A stretch of 36,075 bases of DNA from an uncultured Clostridia bacterium (GTDB lineage Bacteria; Bacillota; Clostridia; Oscillospirales; Ruminococcaceae): positions 1-36,075 of the forward strand of contig CANQWC010000025.1 of NCBI GenBank assembly GCA_947627455.1, written 5' to 3'. This document shows positions 16,908-25,122 of this stretch, in pieces. How positions within the stretch are numbered: the stretch's first letter is position 1; each line of letters begins with the position of its first letter. The position numbers were made by a program, and so were the translations under genes. The notes under the pieces were generated by a model. It was not told the origin of the DNA, made no database searches, and saw only the letters and a list, made by a program, of their open reading frames with translations.

Positions 16908-19154
16908 TTAAAACGTCAGCTGGTCAAGGTCGGGCACGTCCTTTGCGAAAGGCCCCGCGGCGGGAAGCGTCTTTGTGCGGTATTTTGAGAGCTCGTTTGC
17001 CTGCTCCTCGGTGATAATGTGCGCGCTTTCAACGTGAGAGCCAGCCTTTAAGGTCATCACCTGAACGCCCTGCGTGTCTCTCGTCGTCTTCGGAAGGATC
17101 ATTCCCGTGTTGAAGATTATCGCCCTGCCGTTCGACGAGCGGAGCATTACCTCGCTCCCCTCTTTGACATCTAAAATCGCGACGAGCTCGGCCTTGTCGG
17201 AATAGGCTTTCAGCAGAACCTTTCTGTTCGTGACGGTCGAATATGAGCTCAACGGAACTTTTGCGACCTTGCCGTTTTTATAGACGAACAGCACGCAGCC
17301 CGAATAGTCGAGCGTCGCGACCATTCCGCGGACGCCCTCGCCCTCGTCAAATTTCAGCGCGACGGGGATAAAGTCGCCGAGGACGCTCGCCTTTGTATCA
17401 GAAAAAGCCGAGGCCTTCGACTTATAGCACTTCGCGTTGTCGGTGAAGAACAGCAGCTCGGCGCGGTTTGAAAGGTCGATCTCCTGCGTCACGACGTCGT
17501 TTTCCTTGACCTTCTGCTCGCCAGACATTCTCAGCGATTGAGGCGTTATCTTCTTGAAATAGCCGTCGCGGGTGAGAATAAGCCGACAAGGGTAGTCCGC
17601 AACCTCGGGCTCGGTTTTTACGTCGGGCTCGTCGTCGATGTAAATAATCTCGGTCTTTCGGGGCTGGCCGTATTTTTCGGCCACCCGCTTGAGCTCGTCG
17701 ATGATTATAAGCTTTATCTTTCTCTCGCTGCCCAAAACCCCCTCAAGTTCGGCAATTTCGGTCGCAAGGTCGTTGACGTCTTTCAGGCGGTTGAGGATAT
17801 ACTCGCGGTTGAGGTGCCTCAGCTTTATTTCTGCGACGTATTCGGCCTGAATCTCATCTATCGAGAAGCCGATCATGAGGTTCGGAACGACGTCTGCCTC
17901 TTCCTCGGTCTCGCGAACGATTTTTATCGCCCTGTCGATGTCAAGAAGAATTTTTTCGAGGCCCTCCAAAAGATGGAGGCGCTCTTTTTTCTTGACGAGG
18001 TCGAAGTTCACGCGGCGCTTTACGCACCCGACGCGGAATTTTATCCACTCGCGGATTATGTCGGTGACACCCAAAACTTTCGGATAGCCGTTCACCAAAA
18101 TATTGAAGTTCGCCGAAAAGCTGTCCTGAAGCGGGGTGAGCTTGTAGAGCTTTTTCATCAGCTCGTCGGGGTCGACGCCGCGCTTTAAGTCTATCGCGAT
18201 TTTAAGGCCGTCAAGGTCGGTCTCGTCGCGGATATATGATATCTCTTTCAGGCCGCCCTTCGCAAGTTCGATGACCTTTTCGATTATCGCCTCGACGGTT
18301 GTGGTCGGCGGAATTTCGGTTATCTCGATGCAGTTTGCGGCTTTGTCATAGCTGTACTTCGCCCTGACCTTTACCGCTCCCCTGCCCGTCGCGAAAATTT
18401 TTCTGAGGCTGTCCTCGTCATAGATCATATACCCCCCGCCCGGGAAGTCGGGACCTTTCATCGTCTGCATGACGTCGAAATCGGGGTCGCGGATAAGCGA
18501 TACCGTCGCCTCGCAAAGCTCTCTTAAATTGAACGGGCAGACCGCGCTCGCCATCGAAACGCCGATGCCGACGTTCGAGTTCACCAGAATCGACGGAAAC
18601 GTCACGGGCAGAAGCTCGGGCTCCTGCATGGTGTTGTCATAGTTCGGGACAAAATTCACGGTGTCCTTGTCGATATCCGAAAAAAGCTCGTTGCAGATGG
18701 GTTCAAGCTTTGCCTCGGTATAACGCGAGGCGGCGTAGGCCATGTCGCTTGAATAGGCCTTGCCGAAGTTGCCCTTTGAATCGATATATGGGTGCAGAAG
18801 CGCCTCGTTGCCCCTCGCGAGGCGGACCATCGTCTCATAGATGGCTTGGTCGCCGTGGGGGTTGAGCTTCATCGTCTGGCCGACAATGTTCGCCGACTTG
18901 GTTCTCGGGCCTGTCAGGAGGCCCATTTTATACATCGTATAGAGAAGCTTTCGGTGCGAGGGCTTGAAGCCGTCGATCTCGGGGAAGGCCCTTGAAACGA
19001 TGACCGACATCGCATAAGGCATGTAGTTTTTCTCAAGCGTTATGGTTATCGGCTCATCGACGACCGTTCCCGCGCCCTGAATATAGGCGTCGGCGTGCCG
19101 AGCAGAGAGCTTCGGCTGTTTCGGTTCTTTGTCTTTTGATGTCTTTTTCGGCAT
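16908..19154 (-). CDS. Type IIA topoisomerase subunit A (ParC-like, DNA topoisomerase IV/gyrase)
   Basis: A 748-residue DNA-breakage subunit. It has the winged-helix domain with DGFKPSHRKLLYTM, catalytic Tyr145 in AASRYTEAKL, and EPELLPVTFPSILVNSNVGIG. A tower/coiled-coil region (about 340-480) leads to a short beta-pinwheel C-terminus (about 500-735) with no GyrA-box (QRRGG-like) sequence. The missing GyrA-box and short length favour topoisomerase IV-type decatenase/relaxase activity. The quinolone-binding loop reads HGDQAIYE: Gln103 replaces the usual Ser and Glu107 the usual Asp. AGAGGA precedes the ATG. The gene follows its ATPase partner by 88 bases on the same strand. It differs enough from standard ParC/GyrA that it is probably a second topoisomerase beside the housekeeping gyrase. 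Confidence 0.9.
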   Translation of the reverse strand: MPKKTSKDKEPKQPKLSARHADAYIQGAGTVVDEPITITLEKNYMPYAMSVIVSRAFPEIDGFKPSHRKLLYTMYKMGLLTGPRTKSANIVGQTMKLNPHGDQAIYETMVRLARGNEALLHPYIDSKGNFGKAYSSDMAYAASRYTEAKLEPICNELFSDIDKDTVNFVPNYDNTMQEPELLPVTFPSILVNSNVGIGVSMASAVCPFNLRELCEATVSLIRDPDFDVMQTMKGPDFPGGGYMIYDEDSLRKIFATGRGAVKVRAKYSYDKAANCIEITEIPPTTTVEAIIEKVIELAKGGLKEISYIRDETDLDGLKIAIDLKRGVDPDELMKKLYKLTPLQDSFSANFNILVNGYPKVLGVTDIIREWIKFRVGCVKRRVNFDLVKKKERLHLLEGLEKILLDIDRAIKIVRETEEEADVVPNLMIGFSIDEIQAEYVAEIKLRHLNREYILNRLKDVNDLATEIAELEGVLGSERKIKLIIIDELKRVAEKYGQPRKTEIIYIDDEPDVKTEPEVADYPCRLILTRDGYFKKITPQSLRMSGEQKVKENDVVTQEIDLSNRAELLFFTDNAKCYKSKASAFSDTKASVLGDFIPVALKFDEGEGVRGMVATLDYSGCVLFVYKNGKVAKVPLSSYSTVTNRKVLLKAYSDKAELVAILDVKEGSEVMLRSSNGRAIIFNTGMILPKTTRDTQGVQVMTLKAGSHVESAHIITEEQANELSKYRTKTLPAAGPFAKDVPDLDQLTF

Positions 19155-19179
19155 ATATATCCTCTTTCCGATCTGTATT

Positions 19180-19242
19180 TTTACGGGCGAGCCGTCCGCG
19201 AAGCGCGCCCCGCAAGGGGTTGTGCGAAGCGGGTGGCGAGCC
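19180..19242. repeat. Fragment related to the hairpin-string repeats, reverse orientation
   Basis: On the minus strand this gap reads ACCCCTTGCGGGGCGCGC, close to the ACCCCTTGCGGAGCGCAC module of copies B and C, with GCGCCCCGCAAGGGGT pairing. It sits between the two topoisomerase genes, so transcripts of that operon should include it. Confidence 0.5.
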
Positions 19243-21225
19243 TCAGCTTATGTCTGCCATGTCAAGATAGTCGTGGCCGTTGTTGTTGATGAATTCCTTT
19301 CTCGCCGAAAGGTTGTCGCCCAAAAGCATATCGAACATAAACTTTGTATGCTCGGCCTCGTCGGGGCTTACTTTTATAAGCCTGCGGGTCGCGGGGTTCA
19401 TCGTCGTAAGGCTCATCATGTCGGGCTCGTTCTCGCCGAGACCTTTTGAACGCTGAATGGTATACTTCTGGCTGCCTATCTGCCTGAGAATGTCGGCGCG
19501 CTCGCTCTCGTCATAGGCAAAATATGTGCGCTCCTTTGTGTTGATTTCATAGAGCGGCGACTCCGCGATGTAGACAAAGCCCTTTTCGATGAGCGTCGGC
19601 GCAAGGGTATAGAGCATCGTCAGAATAAGCGTTCTGATCTGGAAGCCGTCATAGTCGGCATCGGTGCAGATAACTATCTTCGACCACCTTAAATTGTTGA
19701 TGTTAAAGCTCGAGAGGTCCTTGTTCTTCGACGATTTTACCTCGACACCGCAGCCGAGGACCTTCATCAGGTCGGTTATTATCTCGCTCTCGAAGATCTT
19801 GTTATAGCTTGCTTTGAGGCAGTTGAGGATCTTTCCGCGGACGGGTATGACCGCCTGAAATTCCGCGTTTCTTGCGAGTTTTACCGAGCCGAGCGCCGAG
19901 TCGCCCTCAACGATGTAAAGCTCGCGCTGCTCAACGTCTTTCGAGCGGCAGTCGACGAATTTTTTAACCATGTTCGCCATGTCAAGCTTTTCGGAATAAA
20001 GCTTCTTCTGGGTTATCCTCGTCTTTTCGGCCGACTCGCGGGAGCGCTTGTTCACCAAAATTCTGTCGCAGATCTTCACGGCGTCGTCGGGGTTCTCGAT
20101 GAAATAAACCTCAAGCTGATGCTTTAAGAATTCAACCGCGGCGTCATAGATAAAACGGTTATTTATCGCCTTTTTGGTCTGGTTTTCATACGATGCTTGG
20201 GTCGAGAATGAGCTCGACACCATCACAAGGCAGTCTTCGATGTCGCAATACTGAATCTTCGCCTCGTTTTTGAGGTACTTGCCGTTCTGCCTCATATAGC
20301 TGTCGATGTATGAGGTGAACGCCTGCCTCACCGCCTTTTCGGTCGAGCCGCCGTATTCAAGAAAGCTGCAGTTGTGGAAATATTCGGCGAGCTTGACCGT
20401 CTTTGAAAACGCGAACGCAAAGTTATACTTGACCTTGTATTCGTTCATGTCCTCGCGGTCCTTGCCCTTGCGGTCGGCCTGCCAGAATTGGGGCGGCGTG
20501 ATGTAATCAAGCCCGACGACCTCGTTTACATAGTCGAGAATGCCGTTCTCATAGCTGTATTCAAAGCTCTCGAAATTGCCGTCGTCGTTTTGGTATCTCA
20601 GCAAAAATTTAATGCCCGGGTTGACGATAGCCTGCTTTTTTAAGACATCGCAGAAATATTCTTTCTCTATGACGATGTCGGTGAAAACCGCAAGGTCGGG
20701 CAGCCAGCGGGTTCGGGTGCCCGTCTTTTTCGAGCTTGTCTCCTCTTTTTTGAGGCCGCCGATGTTCTCGCCCTTTTCAAAATGAAGATTATACTTGAAG
20801 CCGTCGCGAAAGACCTCGACGTCCATATATTCCGAAGCGTACTGGGTCGCGCATGCGCCGAGACCGTTCAGACCGAGGGAATACTCATAGTTTCCGCCGT
20901 CGACGTTGTCATATTTTCCGCCCGCGTAGAGCTCGCAGTAGACGAGCTCCCAGTTATAGCGGTTCTCGACCTTGTTGAAGTCGACGGGGCAGCCGCGCCC
21001 CTGATCCTCGACCTCAATCGAATTATCGCTGTAACGCGTCACCGAAATTTTTCTGCCGAAGCCCTGACGCGCCTCATCGACCGAGTTTGAGATGATCTCG
21101 AAAACCGAGTGCTTGCAGCCCTCAAGCCCGTCCGAGCCGAAGATTACCGCAGGGCGCTTTCTTACCCTGTCGGCCCCTTTCAGCGAGCGAATCGCCTCGT
21201 TGCCGTATTCCTTTTTAACTGCCAT
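19243..21225 (-). CDS. Type IIA topoisomerase subunit B (ParE-like ATPase)
   Basis: A 660-residue ATPase subunit. It has a GHKL fold with ISNSVDEA (Mg/ATP site), EDQGRGCPVD, GLNGLGACATQYAS and a transducer Lys in QTKKAINN. The TOPRIM domain has VEGDSALGS and CTDADYDG, and IPVRGKILN and SKGLGENEPDMM follow. Many normally invariant positions differ (EGDSALGS for EGDSAGGS, DADYDGFQIR for DADVDGSHIR), so this is a divergent paralogue. The start is ATG 21225, after AAAGGACGG; a TTG 18 bases upstream lies inside that site and is not used. An extended -10 promoter lies at 21275-21303. It forms an operon with the A subunit. Confidence 0.9.
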   Translation of the reverse strand: MAVKKEYGNEAIRSLKGADRVRKRPAVIFGSDGLEGCKHSVFEIISNSVDEARQGFGRKISVTRYSDNSIEVEDQGRGCPVDFNKVENRYNWELVYCELYAGGKYDNVDGGNYEYSLGLNGLGACATQYASEYMDVEVFRDGFKYNLHFEKGENIGGLKKEETSSKKTGTRTRWLPDLAVFTDIVIEKEYFCDVLKKQAIVNPGIKFLLRYQNDDGNFESFEYSYENGILDYVNEVVGLDYITPPQFWQADRKGKDREDMNEYKVKYNFAFAFSKTVKLAEYFHNCSFLEYGGSTEKAVRQAFTSYIDSYMRQNGKYLKNEAKIQYCDIEDCLVMVSSSFSTQASYENQTKKAINNRFIYDAAVEFLKHQLEVYFIENPDDAVKICDRILVNKRSRESAEKTRITQKKLYSEKLDMANMVKKFVDCRSKDVEQRELYIVEGDSALGSVKLARNAEFQAVIPVRGKILNCLKASYNKIFESEIITDLMKVLGCGVEVKSSKNKDLSSFNINNLRWSKIVICTDADYDGFQIRTLILTMLYTLAPTLIEKGFVYIAESPLYEINTKERTYFAYDESERADILRQIGSQKYTIQRSKGLGENEPDMMSLTTMNPATRRLIKVSPDEAEHTKFMFDMLLGDNLSARKEFINNNGHDYLDMADIS

Positions 21226-21274
21226 ATATTTCCGTCCTTTCAAGAGACTTGCTTCAAAAATACAATATATAGGT

Positions 21275-21303
21275 ATTATAGCACATTTTTTTCACTAATG
21301 CAA
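21275..21303 (-). promoter_or_regulatory. Promoter for the topoisomerase operon
   Basis: Minus-strand TTGCAT (21303-21298), 17 bases, then TATAAT (21280-21275) preceded by TGC, making an extended -10. It lies about 50 bases before the ParE-like ATG. Confidence 0.8.
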
Positions 21304-21373
21304 GTGTTTTGATTCTCGTGCGCCGATTCTTCCGCACACATTATTCTTAACATTTAAAACTGTCGCGATGGCG

Positions 21374-21427
21374 GCACCTTGAAATTCCGACGGTCTGACT
21401 TCTGACTTCTGTTATCTTGATGCGCCG
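21374..21427. repeat. Short dispersed repeat, copy 2
   Basis: Counterpart of 14096-14141 with CTGACTT doubled. It is followed by a hairpin GATGCG/CGCATC and, at about 21490-21560, by GC-rich hairpins (AACGGC/GCCGTT; CGCCG/CGGCG). These fill the 425-base gap between the topoisomerase operon and rpe, which holds no gene I can support. Confidence 0.65.
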
Positions 21428-21586
21428 ATTAGGACGCATCATATATGCAGGTCGGGTGTCGCCCTAAGCTTTCTCAGCATAGTATGAATTAACGGCTCGG
21501 GCCCGCCGTTTTATATAGCGCCGTCGGGCTTTTGCCACGGGCTCGGCGGCGCAGCAGATAAAATCATTAAAATTTCGCGATTTGGT

Positions 21587-21615
21587 TTGACAAAGAGAAA
21601 AAATGGGTGTATACT
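21587..21615 (+). promoter_or_regulatory. Sigma-A promoter for rpe
   Basis: TTGACA (21587-21592), exactly 17 bases, then TATACT (21610-21615). The start codon of rpe lies 37 bases downstream. Confidence 0.85.
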
Positions 21616-21651
21616 TATTATGTATCAGTTTGACTTATAAAGAGGGACATT

Positions 21652-22299
21652 ATGGACACAAAAATTTCAGCGTCTATTTTAAGCGCGGACTTCGGAAACC
21701 TTGAAAGCGAATTGAATCGGGCCGAGGCCGCAGGCTGCGATATGATACACTTCGACGTCATGGACGGGCACTTTGTCCCGAACCTTAGCTACGGCGTTCC
21801 TGTCCTTAAATCTATCCGCCGCTGCTGCTCTCTTCCGTTTGACGTCCATCTTATGATAACCGATCCTCTCGATTTTATTGATGCCTTTGCCGACACGGGC
21901 GCCGACCACATCACTTTTCATCAGGAAATAAAAGCCGACCCGAACGAGGTCATCAGAAAGATTCGCTCTCGGGGGCTTACGGCGGGGATATCTGTAAAGC
22001 CGAAAACCCCTGTCGAGGCGGTTTTTCCCCTGCTGGACAAGCTTGACATGGTTCTTATCATGACCGTTGAGCCGGGGTTCGGCGGCCAGGGGTTCATTCC
22101 CGAGACGCTTGATAAAATTTCCCTGCTGAGAAGCGAGGCAAACAGGCGCGGGCTCGGCCTTGATATCGAGGTCGACGGCGGAATCGGCTTCAACACATCG
22201 CCGAAAGTCAGAAACGCGGGCGCAAATGTTCTTGTCTCGGGCTCGTATCTCTTCAAGGCCGACGACATGGCCGCGGCGGTCGCTTCAATGAAGAGATAA
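21652..22299 (+). CDS. rpe: Ribulose-phosphate 3-epimerase
   Basis: A 215-residue TIM-barrel metalloenzyme that interconverts ribulose-5-phosphate and xylulose-5-phosphate. SASILSADF, HFDVMDGHFVPNLSYG (metal-binding His and Asp), DVHLMI, TVEPGFGGQGF and DIEVDGGIGFNT are all intact. Length is standard. AGAGGGA lies before the ATG. It has its own promoter. Its 3' end overlaps the stop of a convergent small gene by 15 bases. In many Firmicutes rpe follows rsgA; here that context is absent. Confidence 0.97.
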   Translation: MDTKISASILSADFGNLESELNRAEAAGCDMIHFDVMDGHFVPNLSYGVPVLKSIRRCCSLPFDVHLMITDPLDFIDAFADTGADHITFHQEIKADPNEVIRKIRSRGLTAGISVKPKTPVEAVFPLLDKLDMVLIMTVEPGFGGQGFIPETLDKISLLRSEANRRGLGLDIEVDGGIGFNTSPKVRNAGANVLVSGSYLFKADDMAAAVASMKR

Positions 22300-22599
22300 A
22301 TTCGAGAGCGCGTCATTTTTCATGAGGGTGCAGCCGTGCTCGCCGAATATTTCGCGATAGCTCCTGCCGAGGCATACCGAGTCGCAGTGCTCGCAGATAT
22401 CGGGCAGAAGCCGCGAAAGCTCTGATGTTTTCACCGTGAAGCTCAGGCAGTAGCAATCGGCAAGAATAAGGCTCGCGGTTTTAATTCCGCGCTTGCAAAG
22501 CCTTGAACTCAGCGGAAAAAGCCCGCCCGCCTCATTCACACGGCAGACGACTTGGGTCTCGGCGGGATAGGCCCTCAGCCGACGCTTTTTGTCGCTCAA
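22285..22599 (-). CDS. Small cysteine-rich protein of unknown function
   Basis: A 104-residue protein with eight cysteines, including a CEHCDSVC cluster (69-76), CYC (49-51), and single Cys at 19, 35 and 90. The spacing suggests zinc or iron-sulfur binding, but I recognise no family. The start is a TTG at 22599 behind GGAGAGGGG, a strong site that supports a real gene. It is divergent from the Rnf-like D subunit gene, with 45 bases between the two start codons, and converges on rpe. Its location beside redox-type membrane proteins is suggestive only. No membrane helix is evident. Confidence 0.6.
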   Translation of the reverse strand: MSDKKRRLRAYPAETQVVCRVNEAGGLFPLSSRLCKRGIKTASLILADCYCLSFTVKTSELSRLLPDICEHCDSVCLGRSYREIFGEHGCTLMKNDALSNLSLH

Positions 22600-22644
22600 C
22601 TGTTATCCCCTCTCCATCATTATATATTTAAGGACGGTATTTTC

Positions 22645-23859
22645 TTGGCTCAGTTTGTTATGACCGAAAAATCCGAAAAACAAAGATTTGCAAAGACCTC
22701 AGCGCTTTTGTCGACCATTGTTTTTATGGCATATTATTTCTACGGCCTGCGCGCCGTGTTCGTGACGGGCGTGTCGGTGTTCACAAGCATTCTTGCCGAC
22801 TATCTCTGCTCGGTCGCGATGAAGAAAAAATACGACTGGGGCGATCTTTCGCCGATAATGTCGGGGCTGCTTCTTGCCCTGCTGATGCCCGCCTCGGTGC
22901 CCTACACCGTTATGGCGTTCTCGGCGGCGTTCATGTCCTGCATCTGCAAAAACGCTTTCGGCGGAAACCGAAACCTCATCTTCTGCCCCGTCTGCGTAGC
23001 CTATATATTCACTTCGCTTTGCTTCCCAAGCAACATAATTCTCTACCCGACGCCAGAGCCGTTCGGGCACATCTCGGCTGAAAACCTTGTCACCGACCAG
23101 CTTGCCCGCTCATACACATATATTCTTGACAGCGGCACGGCTTCGTCATACAGCATTCTCGACATAATCTGGGGAAAGATAACGGGCCCGATGGGTTCGT
23201 CGGCGATACTTATAATCGCAATCTGCGCGGTCGCCCTCTATTTCTTCGGCGATATCCCTATCGAGGCGTTCTTTGCGGCCCTCGGGGCAAATATTCTGAT
23301 CAACGTCATTTTCCCGATCGGCGAGAGCGGCTGGTTCGCGGTTTTGGATTCGCTGGTCGCGGGGTCGTATTTCTTCGTGCTGACCTTTATGGCCTGCGAC
23401 CCGAGGTATGTTCCGAAGCGGGCGTTCTCTCAGATAATGTACGGCGTGATCTTCGCGGGCGGGTCATATCTTGTTCGGCTTCACACGGGAATCGAAAACA
23501 GCGCGGTGTTCGTTCTTCCGATGCTCTGCGTATTCCGCGATGAATTCGACAGGCTCACCGACGCCCTTGAAAAGCTTCTGAAATTCCTCTGGAAGTACAT
23601 TAAGATCTTCTCCGCGTTCGCCTATAAGTATGCGAAGTTCGGGCTTTCGACAGCGGCAAAATTCATCGCGGCGCAGTTTGACCGCCTCTGCGAATTTATC
23701 AGCGATAAAATCGTTGAAGCCTCGAAAAAGCGCAAGGCTCAAAAGGCCGAAGAGGCCGAGAAAGCATCGGCAGAAAAGACTTACGAGCCCTCGGAGGAAA
23801 AGCCCGAGAATGAGGAAAAATCCGAGGAGAAACCCGACGGCGGAGGTGAGGAAGAATGA
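22645..23859 (+). CDS. RnfD/NqrB-family membrane protein with C-terminal acidic tail
   Basis: A 404-residue polytopic membrane protein related to RnfD/NqrB. The C-terminal half of the membrane domain aligns well: FMACDPRYVPKRAFSQIMYG and GGSYLVRLHTGIENSAVFVLPML correspond to the RnfD stretch FMATDPVTSP... . The place of the flavin-attachment motif (Dxx[ST]GAT, used by ApbE) reads LDSGTASSYS and does not fit that pattern. Beyond the membrane part is an unusual tail of about 110 residues: amphipathic helices, then Lys/Glu-rich coiled coil ending GGGEEE. The start is a TTG at 22645 with AAGGACGG 7 bases upstream; ATG 22660 is the alternative. An ATGA overlap joins it to the E-like gene. No redox subunits C, G or B are present. 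Confidence 0.8.
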   Translation: MAQFVMTEKSEKQRFAKTSALLSTIVFMAYYFYGLRAVFVTGVSVFTSILADYLCSVAMKKKYDWGDLSPIMSGLLLALLMPASVPYTVMAFSAAFMSCICKNAFGGNRNLIFCPVCVAYIFTSLCFPSNIILYPTPEPFGHISAENLVTDQLARSYTYILDSGTASSYSILDIIWGKITGPMGSSAILIIAICAVALYFFGDIPIEAFFAALGANILINVIFPIGESGWFAVLDSLVAGSYFFVLTFMACDPRYVPKRAFSQIMYGVIFAGGSYLVRLHTGIENSAVFVLPMLCVFRDEFDRLTDALEKLLKFLWKYIKIFSAFAYKYAKFGLSTAAKFIAAQFDRLCEFISDKIVEASKKRKAQKAEEAEKASAEKTYEPSEEKPENEEKSEEKPDGGGEEE

Positions 23860-24488
23860 ATGAAAAGCTTGTTCTCCGCGAGGCTGAGCGCGAGGGAATT
23901 CTCACAAAAAACGCCCTGTTTTCAAGCGGCGTCATAATCGCGCCCGCGGTCGCCGCCTGCAAGGATTTTTACTCGGGAGTGATACTCGCCTCGGTTTTCA
24001 CCGTCGTGACCTTCATCACCGTAATTCTTTGCAGATTCGTGCCGAGAAAAATCGTCTATACCGTTCGTATTATATTATATACCCTCGTGGCCTCGCTGGT
24101 GTATGTACCCGTGCACCTGTTCTTCGCGAGCGGCGAAATTCTCTCCGAGATGTACGCGGCGGTAGGGATATATGCCCCGCTTCTCATCACCAACTCGCTT
24201 ATAACGCTTCGCACCGAGTCGAAGTTTTACAGGCTCTCGCTGCCCTATATGGCGAGCCTTGTGAGCTTCTATATAATCGGCTACGACCTCTCGCTGATTG
24301 TTTTCGGCACGCTGAGGGGCTTTCTGACCTCGGGGATCATTCTCGGGGTAAAGGTTCTTCCGTTCTCGATCCCCGCGCTCTCAAACACCTACGGCGGGTT
24401 TATTCTTCTCGCGATAATAAGCGCGGCGTTCAGGTGGTTCATCGAGATAATTTCGGGCGCATATTCGAGCCGCCGCGATTCGATATAA
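23856..24488 (+). CDS. RnfE/NqrD-like membrane protein lacking cluster cysteines
   Basis: A 210-residue integral membrane protein with about six helices, alignable with RnfE: KNALFSSGVIIAPAVAACKD at the first helix and IYAPLLITNSLITLRTESKF where RnfE has FIPLIVVNCIILGRAEAF. In true RnfE/NqrD two cysteines in these helices bind the membrane [2Fe-2S] cluster; here they read Ala29 and Ser114. The ATG at 23856 overlaps the stop of the D-like gene and follows GGAGGTGAGG. Assigned by partial alignment and by being between D- and A-like genes. It probably forms an inverted-topology pair with the A-like protein. Confidence 0.75.
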   Translation: MNEKLVLREAEREGILTKNALFSSGVIIAPAVAACKDFYSGVILASVFTVVTFITVILCRFVPRKIVYTVRIILYTLVASLVYVPVHLFFASGEILSEMYAAVGIYAPLLITNSLITLRTESKFYRLSLPYMASLVSFYIIGYDLSLIVFGTLRGFLTSGIILGVKVLPFSIPALSNTYGGFILLAIISAAFRWFIEIISGAYSSRRDSI

Positions 24489-24529
24489 TAACCCGCGAAA
24501 AAATGATATAATATCCGAAAGGAAAGCAT

Positions 24530-25105
24530 ATGGCCGCTTTTTTGGAAATTCTTCTCTCCGCGCTGACCGCGGTGACACTTGAAAATGTAATACTCACCTC
24601 GGCGATCGGCACCTCGACGCTTATTGAATGCGCAAAAAAGCCTCACCAGCTTCTTTCGTTCGGCGCGTTCATAACCGAGTTTTCCGTTTTGTCGAGCCTT
24701 CTGGCGTTCTTCGCCGAAAAGCTTCTCAAAAACGAGACCGCAAGGCTGTTTCTGCCGAGTATATATGTGCTGAGCCTCGGGCTTGTCTATGTTCTGACGC
24801 TGCTCGTGATCTGGTTCGGCGCGAGAAAATATTTCAGAAAGCTCAAAAAATATGTTCACCTTTCGGCGTTCAACTGCGCGGTGCTCGGCTGCCTGTTCAA
24901 CAACGGCCTGAGCGGCGCCGAGCTGCCCCAGCGGCTTCTTTACGCCGCAGAGGTCGGCATCGGGTTTATCCTCGCGGCCTATATTCTGGCGATAAACTAT
25001 GAAAAGCTTTCAAGCGACAAGGTCCCTGCGGCCTTTCGCGGATTTCCGCTGTCGGTGCTTTACATCGGCATAATTTCAATGATTGTTTACAGTCTGAAAA
25101 TATGA
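24530..25105 (+). CDS. RnfA/NqrE-like membrane protein with one cluster cysteine kept
   Basis: A 191-residue membrane protein with about six helices, similar to RnfA/NqrE. TLENVILTSAIGTST matches the VNNFVLVQFLGLC helix of RnfA with Ser29 in place of the first cluster cysteine. HLSAFNCAVLGCLFNN keeps the second (Cys116, in NCAVLG, the family hallmark) and adds Cys121. Thus at most one of the four expected Cys ligands survives across the A/E pair. The ATG follows GAAAGGAAAG, 41 bases after the E-like gene. The triad order D-E-A differs from the usual C-D-G-E-A-B operon. Confidence 0.8.
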   Translation: MAAFLEILLSALTAVTLENVILTSAIGTSTLIECAKKPHQLLSFGAFITEFSVLSSLLAFFAEKLLKNETARLFLPSIYVLSLGLVYVLTLLVIWFGARKYFRKLKKYVHLSAFNCAVLGCLFNNGLSGAELPQRLLYAAEVGIGFILAAYILAINYEKLSSDKVPAAFRGFPLSVLYIGIISMIVYSLKI

Positions 25106-25122
25106 CTTAGGAAGTGGTTATT

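Noticed and set aside
17538-18188. 216-codon plus-strand frame opposite the topoisomerase A gene
   Set aside because: Antisense shadow of a well-conserved enzyme without initiation signal.
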